Source: Acer yangbiense
Taxonomy: Eukaryota > Streptophyta > Magnoliopsida > Sapindales > Sapindaceae
Assembly (NCBI GenBank): GCA_008009225.1
Contig: CM017764.1
Location: forward strand, 12,299,486 to 12,363,485
Reading direction: 5' to 3'
Length of the DNA stretch: 64,000 nucleotides
The notes under the pieces are model-generated. The model ran no database searches, was not told the DNA's origin, and worked only from the letters and a program-made list of their open reading frames with translations. Positions 36,185 through 49,700 of the stretch are shown in pieces. Every line of letters starts with the position of its first letter. The stretch's first letter is position 1. A program made the translations under genes and the position numbers.

Positions 36185-37449
36185 AGCTCTTTTATTTAAC
36201 ACCACAAAGGCACAAAGTCACAAACACCCCCCACCTCTGTCCTCACTTGCTTTATGGATTGATTAGCATCTCATCAATTATTTACTAATATAGGAAATCC
36301 GAGGATTACTCCCAAGTCCCAATCTCAGTCTCACCCTATCCTTTGAATCATAAACAAGAAATAAAACAAGGCCCTCCTTTAGGGACTAGCACTCCACAAA
36401 GTAACTTATATATGCATAAAAGTGGGCATCAATTAATTTGTAAAGAATAGGCCAGGGTCATTTGACTTGGTGGTTGGAGTGTTCAAGACAGAGCTCCACC
36501 ATCAAGTTCAAACACTAATATATTATTTATGTGTGTGCAAGATCCGACCTTATTTGATCTGATAATATGTATTGGGATTGGATGCGATTTGGGGACATGA
36601 TTGAATCAGATCCTGCTCTAAATTTGGATTGGATTGTAATATCGGATCGAATTTTAGATCATGGCAAATCTAATAGATCCTATCTGCTGCATGCCCCTAA
36701 TATTATCATACTTTTGTCTATAAAATCGTAAAGTATGGGAAAACCTCCTCTCAATTAGGTGGGAGTAGATACCTCAAGATTATGAAAGTAGATGTTTGAG
36801 TCATCTTGAACCCAGCAGACCCCGACTCGTTTGGTGTCAGATTTAAAAAAGTAATAATAATTGGTAAAGAATAGACCTCGATTGATCTCACTCAAATGAT
36901 GATCAACCATAAAGGAAGAGAAAACACGAAATAAGCATATCAAGCAACAGCAACCAGGGAAAAGCATCGAATAAACAAAATATCAATTCATCTTTTTTTT
37001 TTTTCTTTTTTTTTTCTTTTTCTTTTCCATTTCTTTGACACCCTCACCTTATGAGAAAACGAATATTGTTATACAGCTTGTAGAGAACTAGTTCACACAT
37101 AATTCAACACTATACAGACAAGCTTGAGATAGAAAGATCAAGACCAGGGAATGCAGACCCAAATCTGACTTCTACCAACTTGTCCCAAAACTAGCACCAT
37201 CCATGAATTTATAATTTTCCATCTACAAAATGTACAAGAGAGAGATAGAGACAGATGTCACATACTCTGCTGGCTTCAATTGCCAATCCACATGACACCC
37301 ACTCTTATTCACACGATGCACTGCAATTTGATCGTCCACAGAGTATATATCAGCACTGCTTACAATGACCTGGAACCAGGTTTTCTACAACATTTTGTAA
37401 GGTGATTGATTACTCCTTAAAACGCCAAATCTCAAACAGTCTCCACGGA
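35323..37449. other. Spacer and presumed 3'UTR of the ATG18 gene
   Basis: AT-rich with a poly(T) run at 36149-36177. The final 300-400 bases before 37450 are less AT-rich and probably hold the ATG18 3'UTR. A weak SINE-like piece is at 36450-36520. No other gene seen. Confidence 0.45.
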
Positions 37450-40400
37450 TCAACCTGCCAAAAACAGAACCGCATGCTAATGGTTAACAGAAAACGAGGG
37501 ATTGCTGCAGCTTAATTTTCAGGACTTTACCTTCTTCGGAAAAGGGAAATATGCCACCAAACATTTCATCATTTTCCTCATCCTCTTCAAGTTTTGCCCT
37601 CTCACAGTGGCTACTGCTACTGTCAACATCATCATTTACAACTTCAGTTGACTTGCGACACTCTTCATGCTCCGATACTTTACAATGCTCCTCTTGCAAA
37701 AACAGCCTGAAATTTACAGGCTTCTCTACTGAAGGGAGGGCTGGCCCGTCCACAAGAATATCCATATGTGAATCGTAATGGCCATTACTCAATGGCATAT
37801 CATCAACCCCACAAGTGTTCCTTCCTGGAGAAGGTGAGTTACACTCTAAAAGGGGATAACCCTTTGGAATGCTGTTGTTAACATGAGAAATAACGTTTTT
37901 TGATTGTTTAGATGGAGAAGATACAAAGTCTAAGGATTTTTTATTCAGTGAGGATGGTTCGATCATGGTACTCTCTCGTCTTCCAAGGTAAATCTCATTC
38001 AGAGCGTGGCCAGAGGGTACATAAGACTTCTCATTACTCACTTGTTCCAAATCAAGCAGATTCTCAATTCTCCTTGAGGAACCTGATGGAAATTTTAAAC
38101 ATAAAATCAGTCCCATATCAAAACAATTTCACCATGATCATGACCCAGAAAAAATATATCACCACATTAACTTAAATAGCCCAAAATCATGTGGGCTCAA
38201 ATTGTCACAACTCACAGCAAATACACAGAAACAAATTGTCATAGTAACAAATGATTGCATATACCAATTAGTTTATATGCAGTATTTCCCTGAAAAAGGC
38301 TTTTTCAACAACAAATGCAAATACAAATTTTCAGCATTTACCCAAAGAATTATATCACCAGTTAATGCTAATCTTTTGCAGCATGAGGAAAAAAATGACA
38401 AGTGGTTCTAATATCAATATATCATATTCTAAATTCTCTTCTTCCAAAATATAACTCCAGAGCATATTGTCTTTAGAAGGTAGACAGATGAAAATTAAAT
38501 TTATACATCTAATGGACTTACCCCCTTCAGAACTTTCAGTAGAGCTAAGTGATGCTGGCTTTGAGTGACAAATGATAGTCTCTTGTGTGATCTTGTCTTC
38601 AGCTTGATAGGGTTCGGGAGACAAAGGATGAGAACACTTCTCCCCAGCAAGACCCCTAAAGCAAAAAACCAAAAAGACACTAGAAAAATTATAAAAGCAA
38701 AGCAGAGAAAAGATGTGCAGGCAAGCATGTAATAAAATGAGTGTGCATGCATTCACCCCAGATTGAAAAAAGTTATTAGGATTATGAATAATAATACGTT
38801 TATTATTCATGTGTCAGAGATATAACAAGCTGCTTCGTATCAGCAATAAGTCATTTTAAAGTTAGCACAACCAAAAGCCATTAAACGAACTCTTGTAGCC
38901 ATAAGTTGCATGCACAACATCGGAGATGTAGACCTGTAAATTATATCTCACATCGAAGTATCCTGAAGCTGTAACTTCAGAAGAATTTGACTCAACAAAG
39001 CATTGAATCAATGCTTTGCCAGCGGATTAGATAGTTACATAAAGAAGAATCCAAGTTGACCCAAATAAAAATAATTTCATACTGAATCTGCTAAAACCAT
39101 ATGATAGAGTATTAAATATTCTTTTCCTCAAATTTGTAATAAAACCATGCTTCCTAAAGTGGACTCTACTATAGTTTCAGAAACTGTAACAAAATAAAAC
39201 ATAATTCTCCAATTCCAACAATACCACAAAAACAAATATCCTTTCCTAACCATTTGTGCAACAATGACAACAAATGATACTTCAACTCCCCAGCAAATAA
39301 AGTCTCAAATAAATTGAAGCTTAATAATGCTTAATGCTTATTGAAAGGGCTACTTTGCAAGTCTGGCAAGATTGGCCAATTTCCAGTAAAATTTTACAGA
39401 GACACTGGTCTACAAGCAACACTACAAGCTCCAATCAATCTTAACCAGAAACTCTTCCAAGAAACAGATATCAACATCTCATGACAGTAATAGTAGTAGT
39501 AGTATATACAAAATCATAGCAGGAAACATAAATAAACTGCTGATCACCTGTTATTCCAGCTTGATTTCATGCTATGAAAATGATCAAATACTGGCAACAA
39601 TTCCTTCCGTCTGATTTCAACCTCTTGAATGGGGACCTCTTCAATCTCAAACTCTCCACCAGCACAATTATTAACTCTTGGAGAATCCATCATAAAGAAA
39701 GAAATCTAGAAAAATGAAAGGAGTAAATCAAAGCAAATATATAGCACAGAATAGTAGGCATTGCAACTTCAACACAATAAATACCTTAGATTTTTGCCAA
39801 ATTGGTAACCTCCCAGAGATGACCTGCACCTCTGCATTGGATAAGTACCAGTGGAATCTATCATGGGGCTTGACAGAGTAAGTCTTTAAAGTTGCATTTC
39901 CCCCCACACAGTCATTAATGTCCAGAAAACCCATTCCATAATTATCCTCACAATCTGATTTATTTTGAACTGTTTCAGCAGCATCTTGTCTGTTACAAGT
40001 GGCCTCGGAATAAGATTCTTCTCTTTCTGGCCAATCTGATCGCCTACATACATCCCACCATTGTACAGGCTCAACTCTCACTCGTAAGTCATCCTCCTGT
40101 ATGTGAGCCAAAGAAGCTGTCCGGATTCTTGAACTGCTGTCACTCAGTTCCATACCAATTGATGGCAGAAGCTCATGCTGAACCACATGACCTGATGGAG
40201 TATAAACCAAAAGATGCTCCAAGGAATTGGCTCTGGGGTTAACATGCTGAAGACGGTGAGATACAGTGTTATGGAAAACAGCAGCAACAGCACCAGATGG
40301 CACAAAAACCTTCCCTGTAGAAGGTGCAGCAGCATTGCTTACTGTGTTAAGCCATCCAAAACTACTATATTTTATCCTGCTCACCACAGAGAGGGCAACA

Positions 40401-43400
40401 GGTGGTGGGGGTGGCAAACATTGCTGATCAATGATGCCAGATGAGGTAGACCACCAAGGTTGAGACAAAACTGGAAATAGGAATGGCTCTTCACCATGAG
40501 AATTAGAAGCCTGGAACCCAGAATCGCCACCAAAAGGTGATAAAACAAAAACATGGCAAGTGCCCTTAGATGAAACAATTGCAATCCATTGGCTGTAATG
40601 ACTAAAGCAAATGTCCTGGATCATCTGTTAAGTAAACAAACATGCAAAAATGAGAGAATTCAGTCCTCAAAAGGAAAAAAGAAAAAAGAAAATAGGTGAA
40701 ATGTTTTCAAACTGGATATATACTAACAGCTGATGTTATTCCACGATGCAACTTGTAAAGATGCACATGAGAAGAACTCCAGTTATAACTTTGATTGCCT
40801 GATCCACTTCGCATGCAAGATGGCATTATCCGGAAGATGTTGATGTTGTTCCCATATACAGAGGCAGTAACCAAAAGTGTCCCACTAGGGTCAAAACATA
40901 AAGCAGATAATGGGCTGGTATGAGCTTTAAATTGCGATATAACAGCTCGGGAAACAAAATCTTTGACAACAACCTACAATAACCAGTTTAAATGACAACA
41001 ATCAATAAATCAATAAAATAAAATCTTACTCACATACAGTACAAAATCTTTTAGCCCATAAGTATCTCATTTCTTTATTTCTTTTCATTTTATTTATTTT
41101 TTCCTTTTCAACGGTTCCACTTCAATAATCAAAATAAAACAGAGTAATAAAATTTCAAACTGAGTGCAAAACTAACCATTCCTGCATTGTCCATATCTGC
41201 TCCAGTATGTCTACCAACTTTCCAGGATGAGTTTGGTGATACTGGAGAATTAGATCCATCAGGAAGCAGCTCTTGACAGTACTTTGACAAAGTTTTATAT
41301 CCCATGTCCCCTAGGTTCATTAGGCCAGCAGCTAACTGTTTACTAGACTCCATTGCATACCGAGCTACCAAACTACTGCCACCTGGTGATGTCGATGGAC
41401 TAACAACTGGAGGTGTAAGGTTTTGTGGGCTTAAGCGTCCTGAGTTTGACAACACTGGGTTGTTGGAAGCATAAGCTAACCACCTAGGACCCACAGCCAA
41501 TGGACCATAACCAACATTAACCCCAACAGCTCCTTGTCCTGCTAACTGGGGAACAGGATAGGTGAGAACGCTGAATTTATTCTCGAGAGTGAGAGCGTCA
41601 AAACAGTATATCTGCAACCATATATCAAGCATATCAGTGACGAAATTCAGAACACCACCAGTGAACTTATTCTCATGAAAAGCACATAATTGCCTTGCAA
41701 TAAATGGCATGGCCTTCTGTAGGTATGTACCATGATAGTGCCACAACTAACATAGATAAGAACTACTTGTTTAGTTATTAGAAAAGGGCCTCTTGCTGAC
41801 AGAATGATCTACATTGAAACTTGGACTTCCAAATAAAATCCATAGGATGAGCATATAAATTGATAAGCCTACGACCTACGACCTACGTCAAGGAAATTCA
41901 ACATCAATTTTAATGATCTCTACCTCCCACCTCTGCCTATGCACATTCAAATATCAACGTGCGTTAATATCTGTGTAGATCGTAAATTAAAAAAAAAAAT
42001 TAAGTTTTATCCCATTCCAAATATGATACACTGAGGCTGACACTAACCTGTGTGGCAAGACCCACAGCTACAATCCGTGGACTGCACCTAACCATGCACA
42101 CAGATGAGCGGAATCTCAGCACATGCTCATAACAGTGAGACTTAAAGGAATAGAACCGAACAGCTGTAGGAGAATTGACACAGTTTACTGACTGAGACTC
42201 CAAGTTACCATCTCTGACCCCACCCAGATGGCCACGATTTTGACCCAGGGTTGAACTATTGTTGTCTTCCCCGGAAACAACCAGTAGGAAGGGATGTAAT
42301 GTTCTGAATCCTTCATGACCATCAGACTTTGCAGGGAAGGGCTGCATCTGTAAGAATGATACCTGAGCATCACGCTTCGAAACAAGTTCACTGAAGTTAG
42401 AGGCATCCTCCACATCAAGGACTTGAAAGCCATTCTGATAACCAAGTAAGAGAACATGTTTGAAGACAGATGGAACAAGCTCCAGATGGTCAAAACCAGC
42501 CCATGTTACCTGTCATCAATAAAAGTTAAAGTCCAATATATTAAACATGATGTCCAAAAATATAAATGGTAGCGGATGAATAACAAAAGGATTAGCAATC
42601 TAACCCTGCAGGTTGCGGGATAATAGAAGTCTTAACAGAATAAAAAATTTGATTGAGAATTTACCAAGTCCACATCAAGGGGAAAGAATACACATCAAGT
42701 CAATTTCAAGTGAACATTATCAACAAATTGAAAGGTAAAAGGAACCAAAAAAAAAAGAAATATCTGCACAAAAATAGAAGTCAAGAACATTGAGATCAGC
42801 ACATAGTTCTGGATAAAAATATGAAATGGAAAATAATGCAATAAAAGTACTCAGACTCCCAGAGAGAGTCTTGCTCACGAATTTAAGCTTATAGCACATA
42901 TAATTAATAACACTTTAATTTAATTTACAAACTCATCGCTTCCATATGCATAATGAGTTAGTGTCATGCCAAGTTCCTGAATAAAGTGACTACAATCCAC
43001 GTTCCTACATTTAGGCACAATTTCTGAAAATAATAACAATACCAATTCAGCAACAAGATAACATGAAAAAATGTCTGGACATATCCAGTCAACAGCATGT
43101 CATCCCCCCTTGAAACATCTCTACAACGCAATCTCATTAAGTTCCCCATTGAGGTGTAGTCATATGTGAACCTTATTACCGAACCTTCTGTTTTATATGA
43201 AATGTGAAGGTTTCTTCATTAGAGCACATCTCTTTTCATTTCCATTTACTTGTAAATCAACATCAAGGTCAATAGAACCAAACCATGAAAAACTAATTAA
43301 TTTCATAATTGAAAACAAAATGTGAAAGATAGTGAGTTGATATATGCATGCTAAAGCTCATCAAAGTAAAATTTTACTAAATTCTACTCGATATATGGAT

Positions 43401-43914
43401 TGCCTAATGCCAAGATGAAAAAAACGCTCCATCCATCAACTCCAGTTTATCATAATGCGAAAAGAGTAACACCCCTAGATCAAATAAATTAGCTAGAATC
43501 AAGTGGTATTTAATGAGGTTTAAATTCTGTTTTTCCTAATATGTAGATATATAATTTGTAAGTTCATCCAATTTCACAGTCTCGCCAGTACGCAAAACTA
43601 AGCTCAAACATACAGTTTTCACAAAACTGAGAAATGAGTTATAGAAACCGTACAATCAAGTCCAGTTTTAATCGTTTTTGTTTTCTTTCAAATTAAGACA
43701 GTGAACTTGATCGAAACTGAACAATAGAGAAATAAATTACTTGATCTTTGTGATCTTCGGAAGAAGTAGAAATAGAAGCAGCGACGGATGCACCAGCAGA
43801 GCGAACAGTAGAAGCAACAGTGCTAGCATTCGTAGAAACAGTCTTCAAACAAGACGATATAATCCTCAACGAATTCGGCAACAAGCCATTGTTCCTCCCC
43901 TTACCTTTCTTCAT
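37450..43914 (-). CDS. ATG18: ATG18g/h-like autophagy protein (PROPPIN WD40 plus BCAS3 region)
   Basis: Minus-strand exons: 43741-43914, 42048-42509, 41177-41611, 40728-40973, 39785-40624, 39548-39705, 38522-38655, 37531-38082, 37450-37454; 3006 nt, 1001 aa, phases consistent, introns GT-AG. The N-terminus MKKGKGRNNG and Ser/Thr-rich leader are followed by a WD40/PROPPIN-type propeller (about residues 59-500) with VTWAGFDHLELV, GLATQIYCFDALTLE and FDPSGTLLVTASVYGNNINIF. The phosphoinositide-binding loop reads LHRG (432-435) where yeast Atg18 has FRRG. The long C-terminal half, with DDDLRVRVEPVQWWDVCRRSD, is the BCAS3-type region found in plant ATG18f/g/h. It ends MFGGIFPFSEEG. The family acts in autophagosome formation at PI3P-bearing membranes. 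The subgroup (g or h) needs a tree. The last coding exon is only 5 nt including the stop. Confidence 0.94.
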
Positions 43915-44204
43915 CCTCCACCTAACAACCTCCTCTCCTCCTCCACCACCTCCTCCTCACCACCACCACCTCCTCCCTCCACCGCCACAGCCGTCAGAGA
44001 CGAGCATCTCCTCCGATCGCTCACGATCGGATATATCATCCGTTTTTCTCCCCGATCAAAACAAATCTCTTCTTCACCCGTAATCGCTTCCTTTTTCTAG
44101 ATTTTTTTTTTTTTTTAATTTTTTGTTTTTTTTTTGTTTTTTTCTCTTCCAACCAGAAAAAATAAACTTGTTAAACTGAGCTTTGACTTCGAAACCTCTT
44201 GAAC

Positions 44205-44207
44205 AAC

Positions 44208-44233
<26 letters not shown>
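44205..44233. repeat. (CT)n tract upstream of ATG18
   Basis: On the ATG18 strand this is a GA run about 290-320 bases before the ATG, with TG and T runs nearby (44305-44318, 44264-44278). It is probably 5'UTR or core promoter. Confidence 0.85.
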
Positions 44234-44240
<7 letters not shown>

Positions 44241-44329
44241 CTTTTTCTTCACTTGTTTTATTGTTTTTTTTTTTTTTCTCTTTTCTTCTTTCGCTTTCGC
44301 TCTCTGTGTGTGTGTGTGCTTCCTCACCA

Positions 44330-44949
44330 AGACTCCTCCGCCTCCTGTTGTTTGGACGGTGTAAATGTGACTTGTTCTCTCGCAACTCGCAAGTAAAAAT
44401 TGAGTGTTTTGAAATTTACAGCGGTGTCTGTATGCTTTCTTCGTCTCTCTCGTTGCTTCTTTTACTTTGTTTCTTTAAATGTAACTATCTTTTTAAATAG
44501 AGAAATGCCGAGGATTAAGGAAAACTGTGGGGTTCATTTCAATGTATTTTTGGGTGTGGATTACAACAACGCTAATACTAATTATTATCATATTTTTTTT
44601 AATTATAATATTATCTCTAATTTATTATTTTATATTACTAATTACAGCGACATTAATGCATTCTTTTTATTTAACGAGTCTGTAGAAAAGTGTCAGTGTT
44701 TATGGACCTAGGCTGAGCTGGGCTGGACTCGAATGGAATGTAAGGCCCATTGTGGCTATGGTTAATTGTATGTCTTAAATTTAACTGACTTTTTTCGTTT
44801 TTCCTTTTTGGAAAATTTGACACCGAATGGGTCGAGGTCTCAGGACCTGTCGAAATTAAACACTATAAGCGTGGTTCACATATCTACTCCCAATAACACT
44901 AGGGAGAAAACTAGTCACATTTGAAATCTGACATCGAAAGGTTTAGGGG
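44330..44949. other. Spacer upstream of the ATG18 gene
   Basis: Promoter-side DNA of ATG18, then AT-rich sequence; a repeated block (CGAAATTAAACACTA..) begins near 44850 and recurs after the hAT-like insertion at about 45738. Confidence 0.4.
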
Positions 44950-44957
44950 TTTGTCGG

Positions 44958-45722
44958 TAGGGGAGGAGTTAGGTGGGGGCCGACAGAGGCCATGGCGCCA
45001 CCCCACCCCCCCAACCAAAATATTTTCAACAATTTTCTATGTATAAAATTGTCATAATGTGTTTATATAGGTAAAGATATCTCCGACTCATCACATTATT
45101 TTTTAATTATAAATATAATTATTACACTTTAAAGTTTGGTCCAACCTATATATCTAAGAAAGTTTGATGTGAGACAGTATCAGCAGTTATGAGCCTGTGA
45201 CTATAACCGTTTTAAGAAGAAATTATTCATATGTTCCTATTTAATAATGTATCTAATGAATAGATATCATGGAGATTATTAACCACGATCACTAAGAAAT
45301 ACTGGATGTGATAGATTATTTACTAAAGTAGTAAGTTCATTTTGTGAGACATGCAACATAGATGTTCCAGATATTAAAACTTGTTACATTGCAATACGAT
45401 GTCAAACTCAACATCAATAAGATAATTTTACAATTAAACAGTACTTTTGGGTAAGTATATATTTTATGTTGCAAATGATTCTCAATTACAATAATTAAAT
45501 ATGAATATAGATTCGATTATAAATTATTTTTTAGATTTTAAAGAGCGACATTTTGATTCATAAAACTTATGTTTCTTTTATTTATTAATTTATGAGACTA
45601 AACGGTATTACATTTATTTTTTTTTAAATTTAGTTTTTAAATATTAAAATATTTGTCTTGCACAAACTTGAATTTCTTTTTGTTTTGGCCCCTCCAAAGC
45701 CAAAATTTTGGCTTCGCCCCTG
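44958..45722. mobile_element. hAT-like element, 765 bp, 8-bp TSD with one transition
   Basis: Left end TAGGGGAGGAGTTAGG, right end reversed CAGGGGCGAAGCCAAAA. Flanks TTTGTCGG (44950-44957) and TTTGTTGG (45723-45730) match at 7 of 8 bases, the difference being C to T. It lies between two related repeats (about 44830-44950 and 45730-45850). No transposase seen. Confidence 0.7.
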
Positions 45723-46073
45723 TTTGTTGGGACCTTTCGAAATCAAACACTACGTGTGTGACACTACGACTTGGATTTCTGCTCCAACAACACCAAGTAG
45801 AAAACTTTTCGCATTTGAAATTTGACACCGAACATGTATACTACCATAACACTGGAAAGAAAACTCTTCACACATACTTGTAAAAATATATATGATGGGA
45901 CTCGAACCCTTAACTATTAAGGTGAAATGGGATTTGGAAAGCATCCAAATGTAATTTGTGAAATATGAAGTTTACCATTTTGAGTGAATGCTGCAAATTG
46001 CAATTCTTTCAAATTATATTAATTTAAAATCCATTTTAATTCATTTAAGTTGCCTAGCTTATTATCTAATAAT

Positions 46074-46689
46074 TGTAGTAGCCAAAAATGGTCTTTGGGC
46101 CTAATGCTTAAGGCCCAAAGCCCATTTCGTTGAAACCCGGTTTAAGCCCACATATGGTGGGTCGACCTGAAACTCTCATCAGTTGAGACCTGGTCGTTGA
46201 TTCAGTCCAAACAACAGTTACTACTTTTTACTGGTAACAGTTGTAACAGTTGATTTGAAAGAGGAAATATCTTTGAAAATCCCTCCCTCAATCAATCTGA
46301 TCATTAAATTGAATCCACATGAACGTTGGAGGGTGAGGGAGCCTATAAATAGGGGGATGCAATCACAGAGCAACTCTTTGGAAAAAATCTCACTGGAAAA
46401 AACTCTTTAGCGTGCCAAAACTCAGCTTGATTGAACTCCGGTTACAGGAATTCGATTCCTCTCTCAGTTACGATCAACCCTTACAAATGCTCAGCCCAAG
46501 CACATCTAAGGCTAAAGAATCACACCACCGATTTCTCTTTATTGTCATTTGTTCTTTCTGCTCGTTTTTTCTTTTCTTTTGCAGGTTTAAGAAGCAGTTG
46601 ACTTGCTCGATTCGACCAGGTAGGCCAAGTTGCTTGGGCCTAACTTGAATCCAACCCAATCCATATCAATTGTAGATCGACCACCTACA
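46074..46689 (+). mobile_element. LTR of a Ty3/gypsy (Tat-like) retrotransposon
   Basis: Begins TGTAG and ends CTACA, the short inverted ends of an LTR. A TATA box (CCTATAAATAGGGGG) is at about 46340. Directly after the end comes TTTGACGCCCACCGTGAGG, in the place and form of the primer-binding/leader sequence of plant Ty3 elements, and then gag. Read as the 5' LTR. No matching 3' LTR was found in the window. Confidence 0.8.
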
Positions 46690-46771
46690 GTTTGACGCCC
46701 ACCGTGAGGCCTATAGTAACTTCATAAATGAACCAGTCGAATCAAGTGAAAGCCTTTTAACATGTTTGGAG

Positions 46772-49700
46772 ATGGAAAACCCATCAATCGTTGAAGAGCA
46801 GATCGCCGCGTTGACTACCCAGATGGCCGCAAATGCTGAAAAGTTACGAATGCTTGAGGTAGAAAATGTTACAATCCGGACGTAAAATGGTGAACTATGA
46901 GCCATAAGCGACGAAGCACCAAACAACATGACGCTAGAGCTCTCAATCCAATCATTCGACAATGAGCAAGAAGTCGATAAGATATCGTCGATCGCACCGA
47001 TGGATCTTCAAAGGCCAGAGATGAACCCTTACATTGAACTACATCAATCTTAACAACGCTCATATCCGATAAGAAGTGCCACAAGAGCTGAATCCAATCG
47101 TGGATCTACAACCTGAAAATGCCCTCAGGACCCCCGTGTCACTCCAGTCGACATCGGAGTTGGTAAAACCGAACTCTGATCTATATTTATTTGCTGACCT
47201 TGAACTCTCCTACAGGTTTACAGAAATGGAAGCCCTTATCCAAATTATTATAGGAGTCCCAGCGACAATCAAGAAAAGCATAGCAAACAGCTTCACGAAT
47301 TCACCCTTTGTCGACGCGATTGCCCTTGTCGAGATGCCCGGAAAGTTTAGCTTCTCAAACATGAAGTAGTATGAAGGCACAACAGACCGAGATGACCATA
47401 TAGCGCAATACAAACAGAGGATGTTCACTGCAACGATCCCACACGACCTTAGAGAAGCGTGTATGTGCAAAGCTATCGGGTCCAACCTTAGTGATCCCGC
47501 TCTACAATGGTATACAAACTTACCCAATAACTCTATTACTTCTTTTGCATAGCTAAGCAATCAGATGACCTTTACACCATAACACAAAAGCACGGAGAGA
47601 ACCTAAGGACGTATGTCGGACGCTTTAATAGAGAAAAAGTGCAGATCCCACATTGCAACCAAGCCACCGTAATCTACGCCTTTAAAAAATGACTCAAATT
47701 CGACTCCGACCTTTACAAGGAACTCACCAAATACCCATGCAGGACAATGGAAGATGTACTTGTGAAAGCGTGGGCCCAAATTAAATGGGAGGGGGATGAA
47801 GCTAACTACATCAGAAAAGCCAATAATTATGCAAACAGACGGAATGATCGTATCGATAAGAGGTCGAACGACAGAAGAATTGAACCTTTTCCAACTAGCG
47901 ATCTATACAGTAACCCACCCCGTCATAACGGGCCAGTCGAGAGACGGTCGTACAGACAAATTCAACCAAGATCAAGTCGATCGCAGATTCCAGTCCCAAA
48001 ATACAACCTCAGCATTAAGCCTATCGATCTTGTAGCGGTGATGAAAGAGATAGGAAAGACAATTAAGTGGCCACAAAGAATGAACGCTCCCTCAGAACAT
48101 TGAGATGCTAGACTTCGATGCGAGTTCCACGGGGATCATGACCATCGAATGGAGGACTACGTTTAGTGATGGCAATGGGTCGGGTCGAGTCGGATCACGT
48201 TCAGGTCGGTGGCTAGTCTCTTTTATGACTCTCACTCGCAATAGGACGAGGTCGGAGAGTAGCACAACGGTGAATAAGATTCGTTCCCACAGGGATCGAG
48301 TGATCGATTACCAAAATTGATTAGCCCAGATGCTATTCAAACAAGCAAAAAAGGATATTTAAACTAAGTAAATTAAACTAATTTAATCTAATGACTAATG
48401 CTAATACAAGAAATAAAATAACACTAAAATAAACTCAAGTGTAATATCGAAGAAAAACATGCTAGGACTTGACTACACCCCACCCTCAATTGACTTCCAT
48501 TTTAGACTCAATTATTCACCCAAAACATACTCATGCAATTTGTAGATTCATGCACCCTAATATTAACCTACAATCTTGGTCAAGCAAAGTAGATTACACC
48601 CGAAACGTACCCAAGCCTATCTTTCGATTACCCGGAATATACGAATTGAGTTCATTAAGTTTGTTGGTGCACTAAACGAATCCTATACACTAGCCTAAGT
48701 GGGTGTACTTTTCTAGACATGCATAGAGGGCATTTATTCGAATACGTGGTGTGCGTCTCCGGTCAGTACATAACACACCACAATAATTCATTCAAATGAA
48801 GATCAATCACTTGAAAGTTTTAAGCATACAAAAATACTCATACAAACCACAAGTTGCATATAAATGGATAAACAAGAATCAATATAAATATATAGTCATG
48901 GGTGGGGTTTCATCAAATCCTAGCAATATATATTTAGCTCATATTACAAAGAATAGCCATAACATAGATAAAATCAAATAAATACATGGCTATGAAAAAG
49001 AATAAAAGAGAAAGGGTTTAGAGAAAACTAATGGAGAGCTTCCTCTTCTTCTTTGGATCTTCTTCTCCTTCTATCTTTCTTCAACTCTCTCTTGCCCAAA
49101 AAGGTGGAGTGATGGTGGATGTGGAAAAGTGGTAGTGAAATTTGTGTTTGGATGTTAAGGAGATTTGGATGCTAGATGGGTTGTGGAAGATGGAAGGTGA
49201 GAGTAAAAATGGTGTCTTGGGTTCTTTTTTTGGTGAGAGAGTTTTTTTTGGTTTAAAAATATCAAAGGTTTATATAGAGGAATGGATTAGGTCAAGGGCA
49301 AGGAGGTAAAATCTTGATTTTTAACATATTTTGGGTAAAAGGGCGAGCTTGGGGCGAGCTGGGGGTGATTTGGATGCTCTTTGGTTGAAGAAAACTGTTG
49401 AAAACCCGAGAGGTTAGCGACCTTGAGGGGCGAGCTGCTTGAGCTCGCCTTGGGCTCGCATCTCTCTCGGGTGAAGTTTTCCAGCTTCGCGCACTGTTAC
49501 GAAAATAGCCATAATTTCCTCTAGAGAACTCGGAATAGTGATCCGTAAAAAGCGTTGGAAAGTAGATTCGTGGGGCTTTCCAAAAATAGGTTATACAAAA
49601 CGTAGTTCAATCGGAGGAGGGAGATATGGCCCCCGAAAGTTGAAAGCTCTGCACTAAGATTTATAATTTCAGCCCTTTAACCTCCAAAACTCTTCAATTA

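Noticed and set aside
43741..44100. Plus-strand open frame of 119 codons
   Set aside because: Antisense to the first ATG18 exon and its GC-richer 5'UTR; no recognisable protein.
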